NCBI GenBank assembly: GCA_963975885.1
Contig: CAXBIS010000005.1
Coordinates: forward strand, 62,001 to 126,000
DNA from: Pseudazoarcus sp963975885
GTDB taxonomy: Bacteria; Pseudomonadota; Gammaproteobacteria; Burkholderiales; Rhodocyclaceae
Length of the DNA: 64,000 bases
Direction: 5' to 3'
Shown: positions 35,047 to 42,520 of the stretch, piece by piece
Layout of the letters: each line of letters starts with the position of its first letter
Position numbering within the stretch: the first letter of the stretch is position 1
The notes under the pieces: model-generated
What the model saw: the letters and a program-made list of their open reading frames with translations, nothing else
What the model was told of the DNA's origin: nothing
Databases searched by the model: none
Position numbers and translations under genes: made by a program

Positions 35047-35711
35047 TGCCGCGCAAACCCGTCACCCTCCAGGGCGGCATCGGCCCGCGCCAACGCATTT
35101 GGGACGCCATCCGCGCTCGCGACGGCCAAACCTGGACGGCCGTCGACATCCAGAAAGCAACACGTCCGGCCGGCCAAATCGGCGGCTGCGTCCATGAAGG
35201 CACGTTACAGACCTATCTGATGAGCCTGGAAGCGGCGCGCATCATCCGCGTCGCCCACTTCGAGCCGTTACGTGGCGTGGGCCGCCGCAAGCACTACACG
35301 CTTGATCGAAACGAAGGGGTCGAAGCCCCCCGCGTGCGCCGCGACGGCACGCGCGTGGTGCAAGGCCTCGCCCAGGAACAGATGTGGCGCACCTTGCGCA
35401 TGCTCGGCGCCGACGTCAACGCCCGCGAACTCGCCGCCCACGCCAGCAGCAACACCGCCCCCGTTTCGGAAATCGCCGCCGGCGACTACCTGCGCACGCT
35501 CGACCGCGCTGGCTACCTGGTCTGCACCCAGCAGGGCAAAGGCACAGGACGCGGCGGCATTCCCGGCCGCTACCGCCTGCGCCCCGACAGAAACACCGGC
35601 CCCAAGCCGCCCATGGTGTGCCGAACCAAGGTCGTCTTCGACCCCAACCTGCAGGAAGTCGTGTGGGCGCCCGAAGCCGTTACCGAGGAGGACGCCGACC
35701 ATGGCCGATAA
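35046..35711 (+). CDS. Early phage protein, probable tandem winged-helix
   Basis: A 221-residue protein with two segments resembling winged-helix folds: GPRQRIWDAIRARDGQTWTAVDIQKATRP near the N-terminus and EQMWRTLRMLGADVNARELAAHAS near 110. Each is followed by strand-rich LEAARIIRVAHFEP or LDRAGYLVCTQQGKG. No catalytic motif is seen. It sits right after B in the early operon and overlaps genes on both sides; a DNA-binding regulatory role is likely. Confidence 0.72.
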   Translation: MPRKPVTLQGGIGPRQRIWDAIRARDGQTWTAVDIQKATRPAGQIGGCVHEGTLQTYLMSLEAARIIRVAHFEPLRGVGRRKHYTLDRNEGVEAPRVRRDGTRVVQGLAQEQMWRTLRMLGADVNARELAAHASSNTAPVSEIAAGDYLRTLDRAGYLVCTQQGKGTGRGGIPGRYRLRPDRNTGPKPPMVCRTKVVFDPNLQEVVWAPEAVTEEDADHGR

Positions 35712-36045
35712 CGCCACGCCCGTCGACTGGATGGCCCTGCTGCGCCAGGCCGTAGCCGATGCCGGCAAAGGCGGCACCACCAAGGTGGCCACCCGCCTGG
35801 GCGTCTCCCGCTGCTACGTCAGCCAGGTACTCAACGGCCTGCGCGCCAGCGTGCCGCAAGCGTTCATCGACCGTGTCATCGACCGCCTGCACATCGTCGC
35901 CGAATGCCCGGCCACCGGCCTGCCGCAACCGCGCGCCGAATGCCGGCGCGTTGCACTCGGCGCGGCGCCCACTCACAACCCGCTGGCCATGCGGTTCTGG
36001 AAGTGCTGCCAACACTGCCCGGAAAAGCCGGAGCGCAAAGCATGA
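35701..36045 (+). CDS. Small HTH protein of the early region
   Basis: A 114-residue protein. Residues about 10-55 (LLRQAVADAGKGGTTKVATRLGVSRCYVSQVLNG) form a typical lambda-type helix-turn-helix. The C-terminal region has a CCQHC cysteine cluster (FWKCCQHCPEKPE) that could bind metal. It overlaps both neighbours by a few bases. Confidence 0.75.
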   Translation: MADNATPVDWMALLRQAVADAGKGGTTKVATRLGVSRCYVSQVLNGLRASVPQAFIDRVIDRLHIVAECPATGLPQPRAECRRVALGAAPTHNPLAMRFWKCCQHCPEKPERKA

Positions 36046-36272
36046 CCAGCACCGAACTATGCGAGCGCCGCCTGTTGCCGCTGGTCATGGCCTTCGCCGT
36101 CGGCGCCCTGGCCATGCGCTGGGCTGCCGATTCCGCCGAGGCAAACGCGCCCCCGGCCGAGGCACTCGACACCACCGCATTCGTCGTCGGCGTCGAGTGC
36201 GTTCCCGAGGCCCCCGGCGCACCGAATTGGCGCGCCCCGCAAACCGCCCCGGCCACGGTCCCCGAGCCGTAA
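36042..36272 (+). CDS. Small membrane-anchored phage protein
   Basis: A 76-residue protein with one hydrophobic segment near the N-terminus (LLPLVMAFAVGALAMRWAA) followed by an acidic, proline-rich tail. ATGA overlap with the preceding gene supports expression. Function unknown. Confidence 0.6.
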   Translation: MTSTELCERRLLPLVMAFAVGALAMRWAADSAEANAPPAEALDTTAFVVGVECVPEAPGAPNWRAPQTAPATVPEP

Positions 36273-36303
36273 CCGCCGACCCATACGCCCATTGGAGAAC
36301 CCC

Positions 36304-36594
36304 ATGCCCGTCATCACCCCCGGACCCTCGATCACCAACCCCGCCACGCTGCAGACCATCGACGAGCTGCGCACCACGCTCCACGACGCCAACGGGCAGC
36401 TCGTCGCCCTGGGCCTCGAACGCCACATGTTGCGCTGCGAACTGCACGCGGTCGCCGGCGACATGGCGCAGGTCGTCGTCGCCTTCATGAAGAACGACCA
36501 CACCGAAGTCTCCCGCCTGCTCGCCGACATCGCCGCGCGCCAAGTCGGCAAACGCACCCGGCCCACCGCAACCGCTTCCACCACCACGCACTGA
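36304..36594 (+). CDS. Uncharacterised early phage protein
   Basis: A 96-residue protein, mostly helical (TLQTIDELRTTLHDANGQLVALGLERHMLRCELHAVAGDMAQVVVAFM), with a basic, Thr-rich tail. Start 36304 has GGAGA upstream and is preferred over an ATG four codons earlier. Function unknown. Confidence 0.65.
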   Translation: MPVITPGPSITNPATLQTIDELRTTLHDANGQLVALGLERHMLRCELHAVAGDMAQVVVAFMKNDHTEVSRLLADIAARQVGKRTRPTATASTTTH

Positions 36595-36607
36595 ACAGGA
36601 GCCCCTC

Positions 36608-37108
36608 ATGGCACGCAAACGCATCAACACCGAACCCGCGCTCTCCAGCTGGAGCGAAGTCGACACATGCCTGCGCAACATCGGCGAAATCGACCGCGAA
36701 CTGGCCCTGATCGAAGCCTCACAAAGCGAGCAGATCGACCGCATCCGCGCCAACACCAAGGCCGTGGCCGAGCCGCTGCAGAACAAGAAGCTCGGTCTGG
36801 AAATGGCCATCAAGGAATTCGCCGAAGCCAACCGCACCGAGTTCGTGAAGGCCAGGACGCGCGAACTCACCTTCGGCAGCGTCGGCTTCCGGATGTCCTC
36901 GCGGGTGGTCATCAAGCGCGTGGCCGACACCCTCGCCGCGCTCAAGGACTTGCAGCTCACGCAATGCATCCGCGTGAAGGAAGAGTGCGACAAGGACGCG
37001 ATGAAGAACCTCCCGCTCGAAACCCTGCACGCCGTCGGCGCCACGCTCAGAACCGAAGACGCCTTCGGCTACGAGATCAAACGCGAGGAAATCCCCGAGG
37101 CCGCCTGA
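36608..37108 (+). CDS. gam: Mu Gam-like host-nuclease inhibitor
   Basis: A 166-residue protein of the phage Mu Gam family (Ku-like). It shows the expected long helix (IGEIDRELALIEASQSEQIDRIRANTKAVAEPLQNKKLGLEMAIKEF region) and the conserved RELTFGSVGFR strand near residue 90. Mu Gam binds linear double-stranded DNA ends and blocks exonucleases. Position after the B region is as in Mu-like siphophages. Confidence 0.88.
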   Translation: MARKRINTEPALSSWSEVDTCLRNIGEIDRELALIEASQSEQIDRIRANTKAVAEPLQNKKLGLEMAIKEFAEANRTEFVKARTRELTFGSVGFRMSSRVVIKRVADTLAALKDLQLTQCIRVKEECDKDAMKNLPLETLHAVGATLRTEDAFGYEIKREEIPEAA

Positions 37109-37272
37109 CGCCCACCGCACGGAACACCCGCAAGACGTACCACCGCAGGAAACCGTCGGGACATAACGGAACCAGCGGGCACGGAAAAAGCAAAGAGCCG
37201 CCTTGGGTCGCCTTCCACCCGAAAGCGCTGCCGGGAACCCGCACCCCACCCAACTACATGGAGATTCATCCG

Positions 37273-37557
37273 ATGAACAAAGCCCAACTGATCGACGCCA
37301 TTCACGATCGCGTCAACGCCCACCGGTCGGACATCGCCGCCGTGCTCGACGCGCAGGCCGACGTGATTGCGGGCCACCTGCAGGCCGGCGGGGCCGGCGC
37401 CCAGGCCACGCTGCCCGGCCTGGGCAAGCTCAAGGCCGCCACGCGCGCCGCCCGCACCGGCCGCAACCCACAGACCGGCCAGACGGTGGAAATCCCCGCG
37501 CGCACCGCCGTCAAGTTCGTCCCCGGCAAGGCGCTGGCCGACACCCTCAACCCCTGA
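37273..37557 (+). CDS. HU/IHF-family DNA-bending protein
   Basis: A 94-residue HU-like protein. MNKAQLIDAIHDRV begins helix 1, TLPGLGKLKAATRAARTGRNPQTGQTVEIPARTAVKFVPGKAL is the saddle and arm region with the typical GRNPxTGxxVxIPA motif. HU/IHF helps assemble Mu transpososomes, so the phage may supply its own. The first residues are of a normal length and the gene looks intact. Confidence 0.9.
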   Translation: MNKAQLIDAIHDRVNAHRSDIAAVLDAQADVIAGHLQAGGAGAQATLPGLGKLKAATRAARTGRNPQTGQTVEIPARTAVKFVPGKALADTLNP

Positions 37558-37632
37558 CCCGAGCCGGCTGGCTCGATGGCCTGCGCCCACCGCGCGGGCC
37601 ATCCGGCAAGCCGACACGCACCGGAGAGCACC

Positions 37633-38073
37633 ATGCACCGTGCCGCCAAAACCCCCGCCGAGCGCCGCGCCCTGCGCCAGCGCGCCATCTTCGCCGCATG
37701 CAAGGCCACCGGGCTTGACAACGACGCCCGGCGTCAGATCGTCAAGCGCCTGACCGGCCACGACAGCATGACCGCCTGCAGCTATGACCAACTCGGCCAG
37801 ATCCTCGACCACCTCAACCGGGGCCAGCAGGGCTACAACGGCCGACGTCGCGTCGCACCCGCCGCAGACCGCGCCCCGTTGCTGGCCAAGATCGACGCGC
37901 TGCTGGCCGAACTGCACCGCGTCACCGGGCAAGTACACACGCTGCGTTACGCCGACGCCATCGCGCGGCGCAACGGCTGGGCCGAGTGCGTCGACTTCGC
38001 CGACACCAAGGCGCTGCACCACATCGTCGGCGCGCTCAACCGCACCCTGCAGCACAAGATCGTCGGCGAATGA
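37633..38073 (+). CDS. Mu gp16-like regulatory protein
   Basis: A 146-residue protein matching the gp16/DUF1018 family: basic N-terminal helix, then KRLTGHDSMTACSYDQLGQILDHL and a C-terminal IARRNGWAECVDFADTKALHHIVGALNR. Function in Mu is not settled but a role in gene control has been proposed. It overlaps the Mor-like gene by ATGA. Confidence 0.85.
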   Translation: MHRAAKTPAERRALRQRAIFAACKATGLDNDARRQIVKRLTGHDSMTACSYDQLGQILDHLNRGQQGYNGRRRVAPAADRAPLLAKIDALLAELHRVTGQVHTLRYADAIARRNGWAECVDFADTKALHHIVGALNRTLQHKIVGE

Positions 38074-38474
38074 ACCAGCCCGAATCCAGCCTCGTCGCGG
38101 AACACCTGCCGGCCTCAGTCGCCGAGTTGGTCGGCATCATCGGCTTGCCCGCCACGCTGGCCATCGTCGAAGAGCGCGGCGGCCTGCGCTTTTACGTGCC
38201 CGTGCAGCCCCGTCCCGACCACTGGCTGGCTCGCCTGATCGGCATGGCCGCATTCACGCGCCTGGTGGAGTACGCCGCCGGCGACGAAATCGAAGTGCCG
38301 CGCTGCCTGGACGCGTTACGAGCGGCCAAGGACCGGCAGATTGCCCAGGACGCTGCGGCCGGCGACAGTCAGGCGACCCTTGCGCGGCGTTATGGCTACA
38401 CCGAGCGCGGCATCCGCAAGGTGCTGCGCCGAATCGAGCGCGCGGCCAATGACAACCAACCCGAGCTTTTCTGA
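38070..38474 (+). CDS. Mor-like transcription activator
   Basis: A 134-residue Mor/C-family activator. The N-terminal dimerisation part (LVGIIGLPATLAIVEERGGLRFYVP) precedes a C-terminal HTH (SQATLARRYGYTERGIRKVLRRI). In Mu, Mor turns on the middle promoter and C the late promoters. Only one such gene is seen here, so it may drive the lysis and structural genes directly, perhaps through the shared GGAACYCGTTCC palindromes. Confidence 0.88.
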   Translation: MNQPESSLVAEHLPASVAELVGIIGLPATLAIVEERGGLRFYVPVQPRPDHWLARLIGMAAFTRLVEYAAGDEIEVPRCLDALRAAKDRQIAQDAAAGDSQATLARRYGYTERGIRKVLRRIERAANDNQPELF

Positions 38475-38511
38475 TGGCATTATTCACGCCGCATTGAGAG
38501 GAGGACGCACG

Positions 38512-38889
38512 ATGAAGTCGCAAGAGCGCAAGCCCGGCCACCTGAGCGCCAAGGAAATCATCCTGGGGCTGGCCGCCGCCGGTGCCGCCCTGTGGTATCT
38601 CGCCAGCAACGACAGCCCGCCGGCGCCCAAGGAGCCGCAAGCCGTCGTCAGCAACAGCGCGTGGGACGGCTCCGTCCATCAGGTCGAGCGCTGGTTCAAG
38701 CAGAACCTGAACGACCCCGACTCCTTCGAAGCTATCGAGTGGAGCAAAGTCGCCGAGCGCGACGATGGATTTTTGGTGCGGGTGAAATACCGCGCGAAAA
38801 ACAGCCTCGGTGGCTACGTCGTGGAGAACCAGGTGTTCAAACTAGACCCGCAAGGAAACGTCTTAGGCATGCACAAGGTGGCTCAATAG
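38512..38889 (+). CDS. Membrane-anchored phage protein of unknown function
   Basis: A 125-residue protein with one N-terminal membrane helix (EIILGLAAAGAALWYLAS, about 14-31) and a soluble C-terminal domain (about 50-125) with QVERWFKQNLNDPDSFEAIEW and a strand-rich end. The soluble part resembles small domains common in exported proteins that share the LNDPDSFE stretch. It follows the Mor-like gene; AGGAGG precedes the ATG. Confidence 0.65.
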   Translation: MKSQERKPGHLSAKEIILGLAAAGAALWYLASNDSPPAPKEPQAVVSNSAWDGSVHQVERWFKQNLNDPDSFEAIEWSKVAERDDGFLVRVKYRAKNSLGGYVVENQVFKLDPQGNVLGMHKVAQ

Positions 38890-38899
38890 CCCTTTGTCA

Positions 38900-39226
38900 T
38901 CACTCGCTTGGCGCGTGCTTGATACAGGCTGCGTAATGCTGATTTTCAAACTCGGTAATCTGTCTCTGCTGGACGGTCTCTGTGCTGAACAACGGTTTGG
39001 CGTAGGCAGATTCGACCATTCCCTGCAAAAAGGCGCTGTCGCCAGCATCCTCCATCTGTTGCACCATTGGAACCCCGCTCTGCCGCGCTTCCATCGTCAG
39101 GCGCGCCGCCTGCGCCACCAGTTTGCAAAAACTGAGCTTTTCCGCGCGGGAGGTCTGGGCTTCAGATTGCGCGGGCACTGCGAGCAACAGCGCGGAGGCC
39201 AAAGTAGGTAGCAGAAAGGCTTTCAT
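38900..39226 (-). CDS. Small secreted protein, minus-strand cargo gene
   Basis: A 108-residue protein with a signal peptide (about 1-23, ending SEAQT) and a helical mature part holding two cysteines (KLSFCKLVAQAA and YAACIKHAPSE), which could form a disulfide. AAGGA lies upstream of the ATG. It is oriented against the phage operons, as expected of a cargo gene that may be expressed from the prophage. Function unknown. Confidence 0.7.
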   Translation of the reverse strand: MKAFLLPTLASALLLAVPAQSEAQTSRAEKLSFCKLVAQAARLTMEARQSGVPMVQQMEDAGDSAFLQGMVESAYAKPLFSTETVQQRQITEFENQHYAACIKHAPSE

Positions 39227-39407
39227 GGCGTGTCCTTGTTGGGGCGATGGTGCCGTCATGTTACCTGCCCGACTACTTGCGCGAAATTCGCAGCACACGC
39301 TACCGTAACAATTCCGGCGCAACGCCGGCCCGGAACTCGTTCCCCCGCAACACACCCCCACACCCGCCCGCAAACTCGCTCCCGTCAATCCTGCACGGGA
39401 GCACGCC
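39227..39407. promoter_or_regulatory. Divergent control region ahead of the lysis genes
   Basis: It contains a perfect hairpin, CCGGCG-CAA-CGCCGG at 39314-39328, and the palindrome GGAACTCGTTCC at 39332-39343, 65 bases before the endolysin ATG. The same palindrome (one base different) precedes the capsid operon. The region probably holds the middle/late phage promoter and the promoter of the divergent secreted-protein gene. Confidence 0.5.
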
Positions 39408-39878
39408 ATGGGCGTCGTCACCGACTGGAGCAAATACGCTCCGCACTTCACCCGATCCGAGTTCGTCTGCAAGCACACCGGCAAGTGCGAGATGCAAGCC
39501 GAGACCATGGGTCGGTTGCACCTCCAGCGCCGCATCTACGGCCGGCCAATGGACATCCAACGCGGTAGCGGCTACCGCGACGCCACGCACCCGGTCGAGG
39601 TACGCAAGGCCGAGCCCGGCGCGCATGCGCGCGGTCGTGCGGCCGACACGCCCGTCGCTGGCGGTGCAGCGAGGCGCTTTCTGTTCGCCACAGCCCTGGT
39701 CAGCGCCGTCGAAGCGGGCCTGCTGGCTGAAGAGCAGGCCCGCGCCTGGCTGCCCGAGATGCTCAAGCACGGCTTTACCGGCATCGGCGTTCATCAGAAA
39801 GGCGGCGGCCGCTTCATCCACCTTGACGACGCCACGCGGGCCGACGGCCTGCCGCGTCCGGCCGTCTGGAGCTACTGA
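39408..39878 (+). CDS. Peptidase M15-type phage endolysin
   Basis: A 156-residue M15A-like peptidase. Expected zinc and catalytic residues are visible: His73 and Asp80 in GAHARGRAAD, and the distal HxD in FIHLDDAT. It would cleave peptidoglycan cross-links for host lysis. No signal peptide, so release would need a holin or pinholin. GGGAG precedes the ATG. Confidence 0.88.
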   Translation: MGVVTDWSKYAPHFTRSEFVCKHTGKCEMQAETMGRLHLQRRIYGRPMDIQRGSGYRDATHPVEVRKAEPGAHARGRAADTPVAGGAARRFLFATALVSAVEAGLLAEEQARAWLPEMLKHGFTGIGVHQKGGGRFIHLDDATRADGLPRPAVWSY

Positions 39879-39879
39879 C

Positions 39880-40398
39880 ATGCGCCTGCCGCTTACCCTG
39901 TTCGCCGCCGTGCTGGCTTTCGTCGCCATGATCGGCTGCACCGCGCAGCAAAGCCGCGACACCGCCCTGGCGGCCGCTCACCTCGTTGCGCTGCAAGACC
40001 AATACGCCCACGCGGCCGAGATCTACCACCGGCACGTCGACGACGTGCCCGAACCCCGCCGGGCGGAAGTGGAACGCGCTTGGGCCGTCGTCGAGCTGCT
40101 CTACGAAAGGCTGCAGGCCAACGACATCCCCGCGCTGGTCGAGGCGCTGGCGCTGTTCGAACTGGCGCGGCCGGCCTGGCAGCAACTGCACGACGAAGCC
40201 GCGCAACTGATTGCATCGGGCGCCATCGCCGATCCGCTGGACCAGCTGCGCCTGGTCGAGATCGACCGGCGCGCGCGCCGCCTGGACGAAGCCGTGCAAC
40301 GCCTCGTGGACGGCCAGCAGGCCGGCGCCGGCGGGCTCGCTGCCCTGGTCGCGGATCTGGCCCCGCTGGTTGCCCTGGTCGCGAGGGCCGCCCTGTGA
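39880..40398 (+). CDS. Phage lipoprotein, possible spanin component
   Basis: A 172-residue protein with a lipobox (signal helix ending AMIGC at about residue 20), followed by a long helical, Glu/Arg-rich region. Position right after the endolysin suggests a lysis role, perhaps an outer-membrane spanin, although it is longer than usual o-spanins. It overlaps the next GTG start. Confidence 0.68.
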   Translation: MRLPLTLFAAVLAFVAMIGCTAQQSRDTALAAAHLVALQDQYAHAAEIYHRHVDDVPEPRRAEVERAWAVVELLYERLQANDIPALVEALALFELARPAWQQLHDEAAQLIASGAIADPLDQLRLVEIDRRARRLDEAVQRLVDGQQAGAGGLAALVADLAPLVALVARAAL

Positions 40399-40838
40399 AC
40401 AAGCGCCCACTCGACATCCCGCTCAACTGCCGCGCCACAGGGCCGTTCTCCGCGCTGCGGCTGGAGCGAATCGGCCCCGACCTGTGGCGCCACCTCGACC
40501 GCTTCGAATACCGCCCGCCCGCGCCGTTGCCCGGCCCCGTGGTGGCCGCCGCCGACGCCGTGACGGATCTCGACAGCGTGCCACGCCTGCCGCTCGCCTA
40601 CTGGCTGGCCAAAGGCCGCACCGTGAAAGGCGCCGCCGCGCACGACGCGCTCTATCGCAACGGGCGCCTGTGGAGCGAGGGGCCGAAGGTGACCCGCCGC
40701 GTGGCCGACCGCATCTTCGTCGCCGCCATGCGCGACGAAGGCGTGCGCATCCGCCACCGCTGGCCGATCTGGCTGATGGTGCGCGCCTTCGGCTGGCGCG
40801 GTTGGAACCGTTACCGCCGCGCGGAGGCGCGCGCATGA
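40395..40838 (+). CDS. DUF1353 family phage protein
   Basis: A 147-residue protein of the DUF1353 type: the TDLDSVPRLPLAYWLA and GAAAHDALYRNG segments are diagnostic. The His and Asp pattern hints at a hydrolase-like fold, but no activity is known. It is typical of phage lysis regions. GTG start overlaps the lipoprotein stop; ATGA overlap with the next gene. Confidence 0.82.
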   Translation: MNKRPLDIPLNCRATGPFSALRLERIGPDLWRHLDRFEYRPPAPLPGPVVAAADAVTDLDSVPRLPLAYWLAKGRTVKGAAAHDALYRNGRLWSEGPKVTRRVADRIFVAAMRDEGVRIRHRWPIWLMVRAFGWRGWNRYRRAEARA

Positions 40839-41176
40839 CGGTCGAAGAAAAGATGTTCTGGCTTCAGGTGGTGCACATCCTGGCCACAGCCGCGCTTGGT
40901 ATCTACGTGTGGGCGAGCAACCGCCACCGCGTGACCAACCAGCGCATTACCGATCTTGAAGCCGGAGTGGACTTGCGGCTAGACACCCACGCCGAGCGCC
41001 TGGTGCGCCTGGAGACGCAGGTCAAGGGCGCGCCCACGCATGACGACCTGGGCAAACTCTACGACGCGCTCAACGAAACCAGCCGGCAGGTCAGCCAGTT
41101 GGTCGGCACCGTCAGCAGCATGAACGACAACGTGCGTCTGATCCTCAACCGCATCGCAGACAAGGGCATGCAATGA
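40835..41176 (+). CDS. DUF2730-like membrane/coiled-coil phage protein
   Basis: A 113-residue protein with one N-terminal membrane helix (FWLQVVHILATAALGIYVWAS) and a C-terminal coiled-coil-like part (LDTHAERLVRLETQV...LIRI-type heptads). It fits DUF2730 proteins found in Mu-like lysis regions, possibly a holin-like or spanin-like factor. ATGA overlaps at both ends. Confidence 0.75.
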   Translation: MTVEEKMFWLQVVHILATAALGIYVWASNRHRVTNQRITDLEAGVDLRLDTHAERLVRLETQVKGAPTHDDLGKLYDALNETSRQVSQLVGTVSSMNDNVRLILNRIADKGMQ

Positions 41177-41442
41177 ACACCGCCGAACGCGAAGCCGCCC
41201 GCATCCGCCGCCACGCCGTGCTGTCGCTGCTGTTCTTCAGCGCGGGCCAATCCATGACCGCGCGCCGCCTGCGCGACGAGCTGGAGGCATTGCACGGCCA
41301 GGTCGCCACCGTGGACCGCGTGCGCGCCGACATCCTGTGGCTGCAAGACGTCGAGCTGGTGGCCGGCATCAGCGACGCCGCTACGCTCACTGAGCGCGGC
41401 CGCGACGTGGTGCTGGGCCGCGCCCAGATGCCAGGCATGTGA
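41173..41442 (+). CDS. Small winged-helix phage protein (VpaChn25_0724-like)
   Basis: An 89-residue protein with a winged-helix pattern: IRRHAVLSLLFFSAGQSMTARRLRDELEAL, TVDRVRADILWLQDVELV and a terminal TLTERGRDVVLG wing. Similar proteins precede the terminase genes of Mu-like phages. Function unknown. Confidence 0.78.
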   Translation: MNTAEREAARIRRHAVLSLLFFSAGQSMTARRLRDELEALHGQVATVDRVRADILWLQDVELVAGISDAATLTERGRDVVLGRAQMPGM

Positions 41443-41443
41443 C

Positions 41444-41944
41444 GTGGCTCACTCCGACGAAACCCGCCGCGCCGTGCGCGCCGCCTATGTTTTCGACCAG
41501 CTCGGGCTGGAGGTGGCGGCCATCAAGCACAAGGTGCCCGTGGCCACCGCGCGGCGCTGGAAGGCCGAGGCCCGAAGGGCCGGCGACGATTGGGACAAGG
41601 CACGCAGCGCACAGATGATCGCCGGCGGCGGCATCGAGGACGTGGTGCGCCAGACGCTGGCCGTCGTAGTGCAACAGGTGCAGGCCACCGTCGACGCCAT
41701 CCAGGCCGCCGAGGACATGCCACCGGGCGACAAGGTGCAGATGCTCGCCAGCCTGGCCGACGCCTACAACAAGCTGATGGCGGTCTCGAAACGCATGATG
41801 CCGGAGACCGACAAGCTCGGCGTGGCCATGGACGTGGTGCGCCGCATGGCGGAATTCACGGCCAAGAAAAAGCCCGCGTTGGCGGGCGAGTTCGTGGATC
41901 TGCTGGAGGCGTTCGGCGTGGAGCTGGCGACTGTGTATGGGTGA
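41444..41944 (+). CDS. DUF1804 family protein, probable small terminase
   Basis: A 166-residue protein with an N-terminal HTH (RRAVRAAYVFDQLGLEVAAIKHKVPVATARRWKAEARR) and a helical C-terminus, as in DUF1804 proteins (Mu gp27-like). The position before the large terminase suggests it recognises phage DNA for packaging. GTG start. Confidence 0.82.
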   Translation: MAHSDETRRAVRAAYVFDQLGLEVAAIKHKVPVATARRWKAEARRAGDDWDKARSAQMIAGGGIEDVVRQTLAVVVQQVQATVDAIQAAEDMPPGDKVQMLASLADAYNKLMAVSKRMMPETDKLGVAMDVVRRMAEFTAKKKPALAGEFVDLLEAFGVELATVYG

Positions 41945-41948
41945 GGTG

Positions 41949-42500
41949 TCAGCGCGGCTTTCGGGTGATTACCTTCGGTGCGGGAAAGCTGGCATCAGGA
42001 AGCACCCTCGTCCGTCGCTCCTCGTAGTGCGGGTTAGCTTCCCCTTTGAAAATGTTCTCGCACGACGGGCAGTAGTACTCCATCAACCGCAAGTTATCGG
42101 CATGGAGCTGGAGCATGCTGATCTTATTCCGTTCGACACAGTTGGGGCAGATGTAGTGCTCCGGTTCATTCGTCCAGTCAGGTGCAGGGGCGTACAGCAC
42201 ACAACCGGGAGACACCGCTTTTCGGTGATACCGCGCCAAGCGCGCTCGAAACTCGTTTCGTTGAGAAAGTTCCAATTCCAGTTCACGGATTTTCTGCTCC
42301 AAGTCGTGTTTCGCCTGTTGCAGTTCGGCCTGCTGGGCTTGCGATGTGAGCAGGTTGGACTGTACATCGGCGATCTGACGAACAAGCTGGTTGAGCTTGT
42401 CGACCACCTTTGTATCCGTGGTCAGCTCAATAGCGGACGTCGCGAGGTCTTTCGTCGCTTTGAGGCCACTGGCAACGCCCAAGATTGCGTCCATAACCAT
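41949..42500 (-). CDS. Coiled-coil protein with zinc-ribbon-like motif, minus-strand cargo gene
   Basis: A 183-residue protein. An N-terminal hydrophobic/helical part (about 1-35) leads into a coiled coil (about 45-90, QQAELQQAKHDLEQKIRELELELSQ). A CxxC...CxxC pair follows (YICPNCVE and YYCPSCEN), which probably binds zinc. AAGGAAA precedes the ATG. It is inserted between the two terminase genes in reverse orientation and is visibly lower in GC than the phage backbone, so it is accessory cargo. Function unknown. Confidence 0.75.
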   Translation of the reverse strand: MVMDAILGVASGLKATKDLATSAIELTTDTKVVDKLNQLVRQIADVQSNLLTSQAQQAELQQAKHDLEQKIRELELELSQRNEFRARLARYHRKAVSPGCVLYAPAPDWTNEPEHYICPNCVERNKISMLQLHADNLRLMEYYCPSCENIFKGEANPHYEERRTRVLPDASFPAPKVITRKPR

Positions 42501-42520
42501 GATGGTTTTCCTTATACGGC

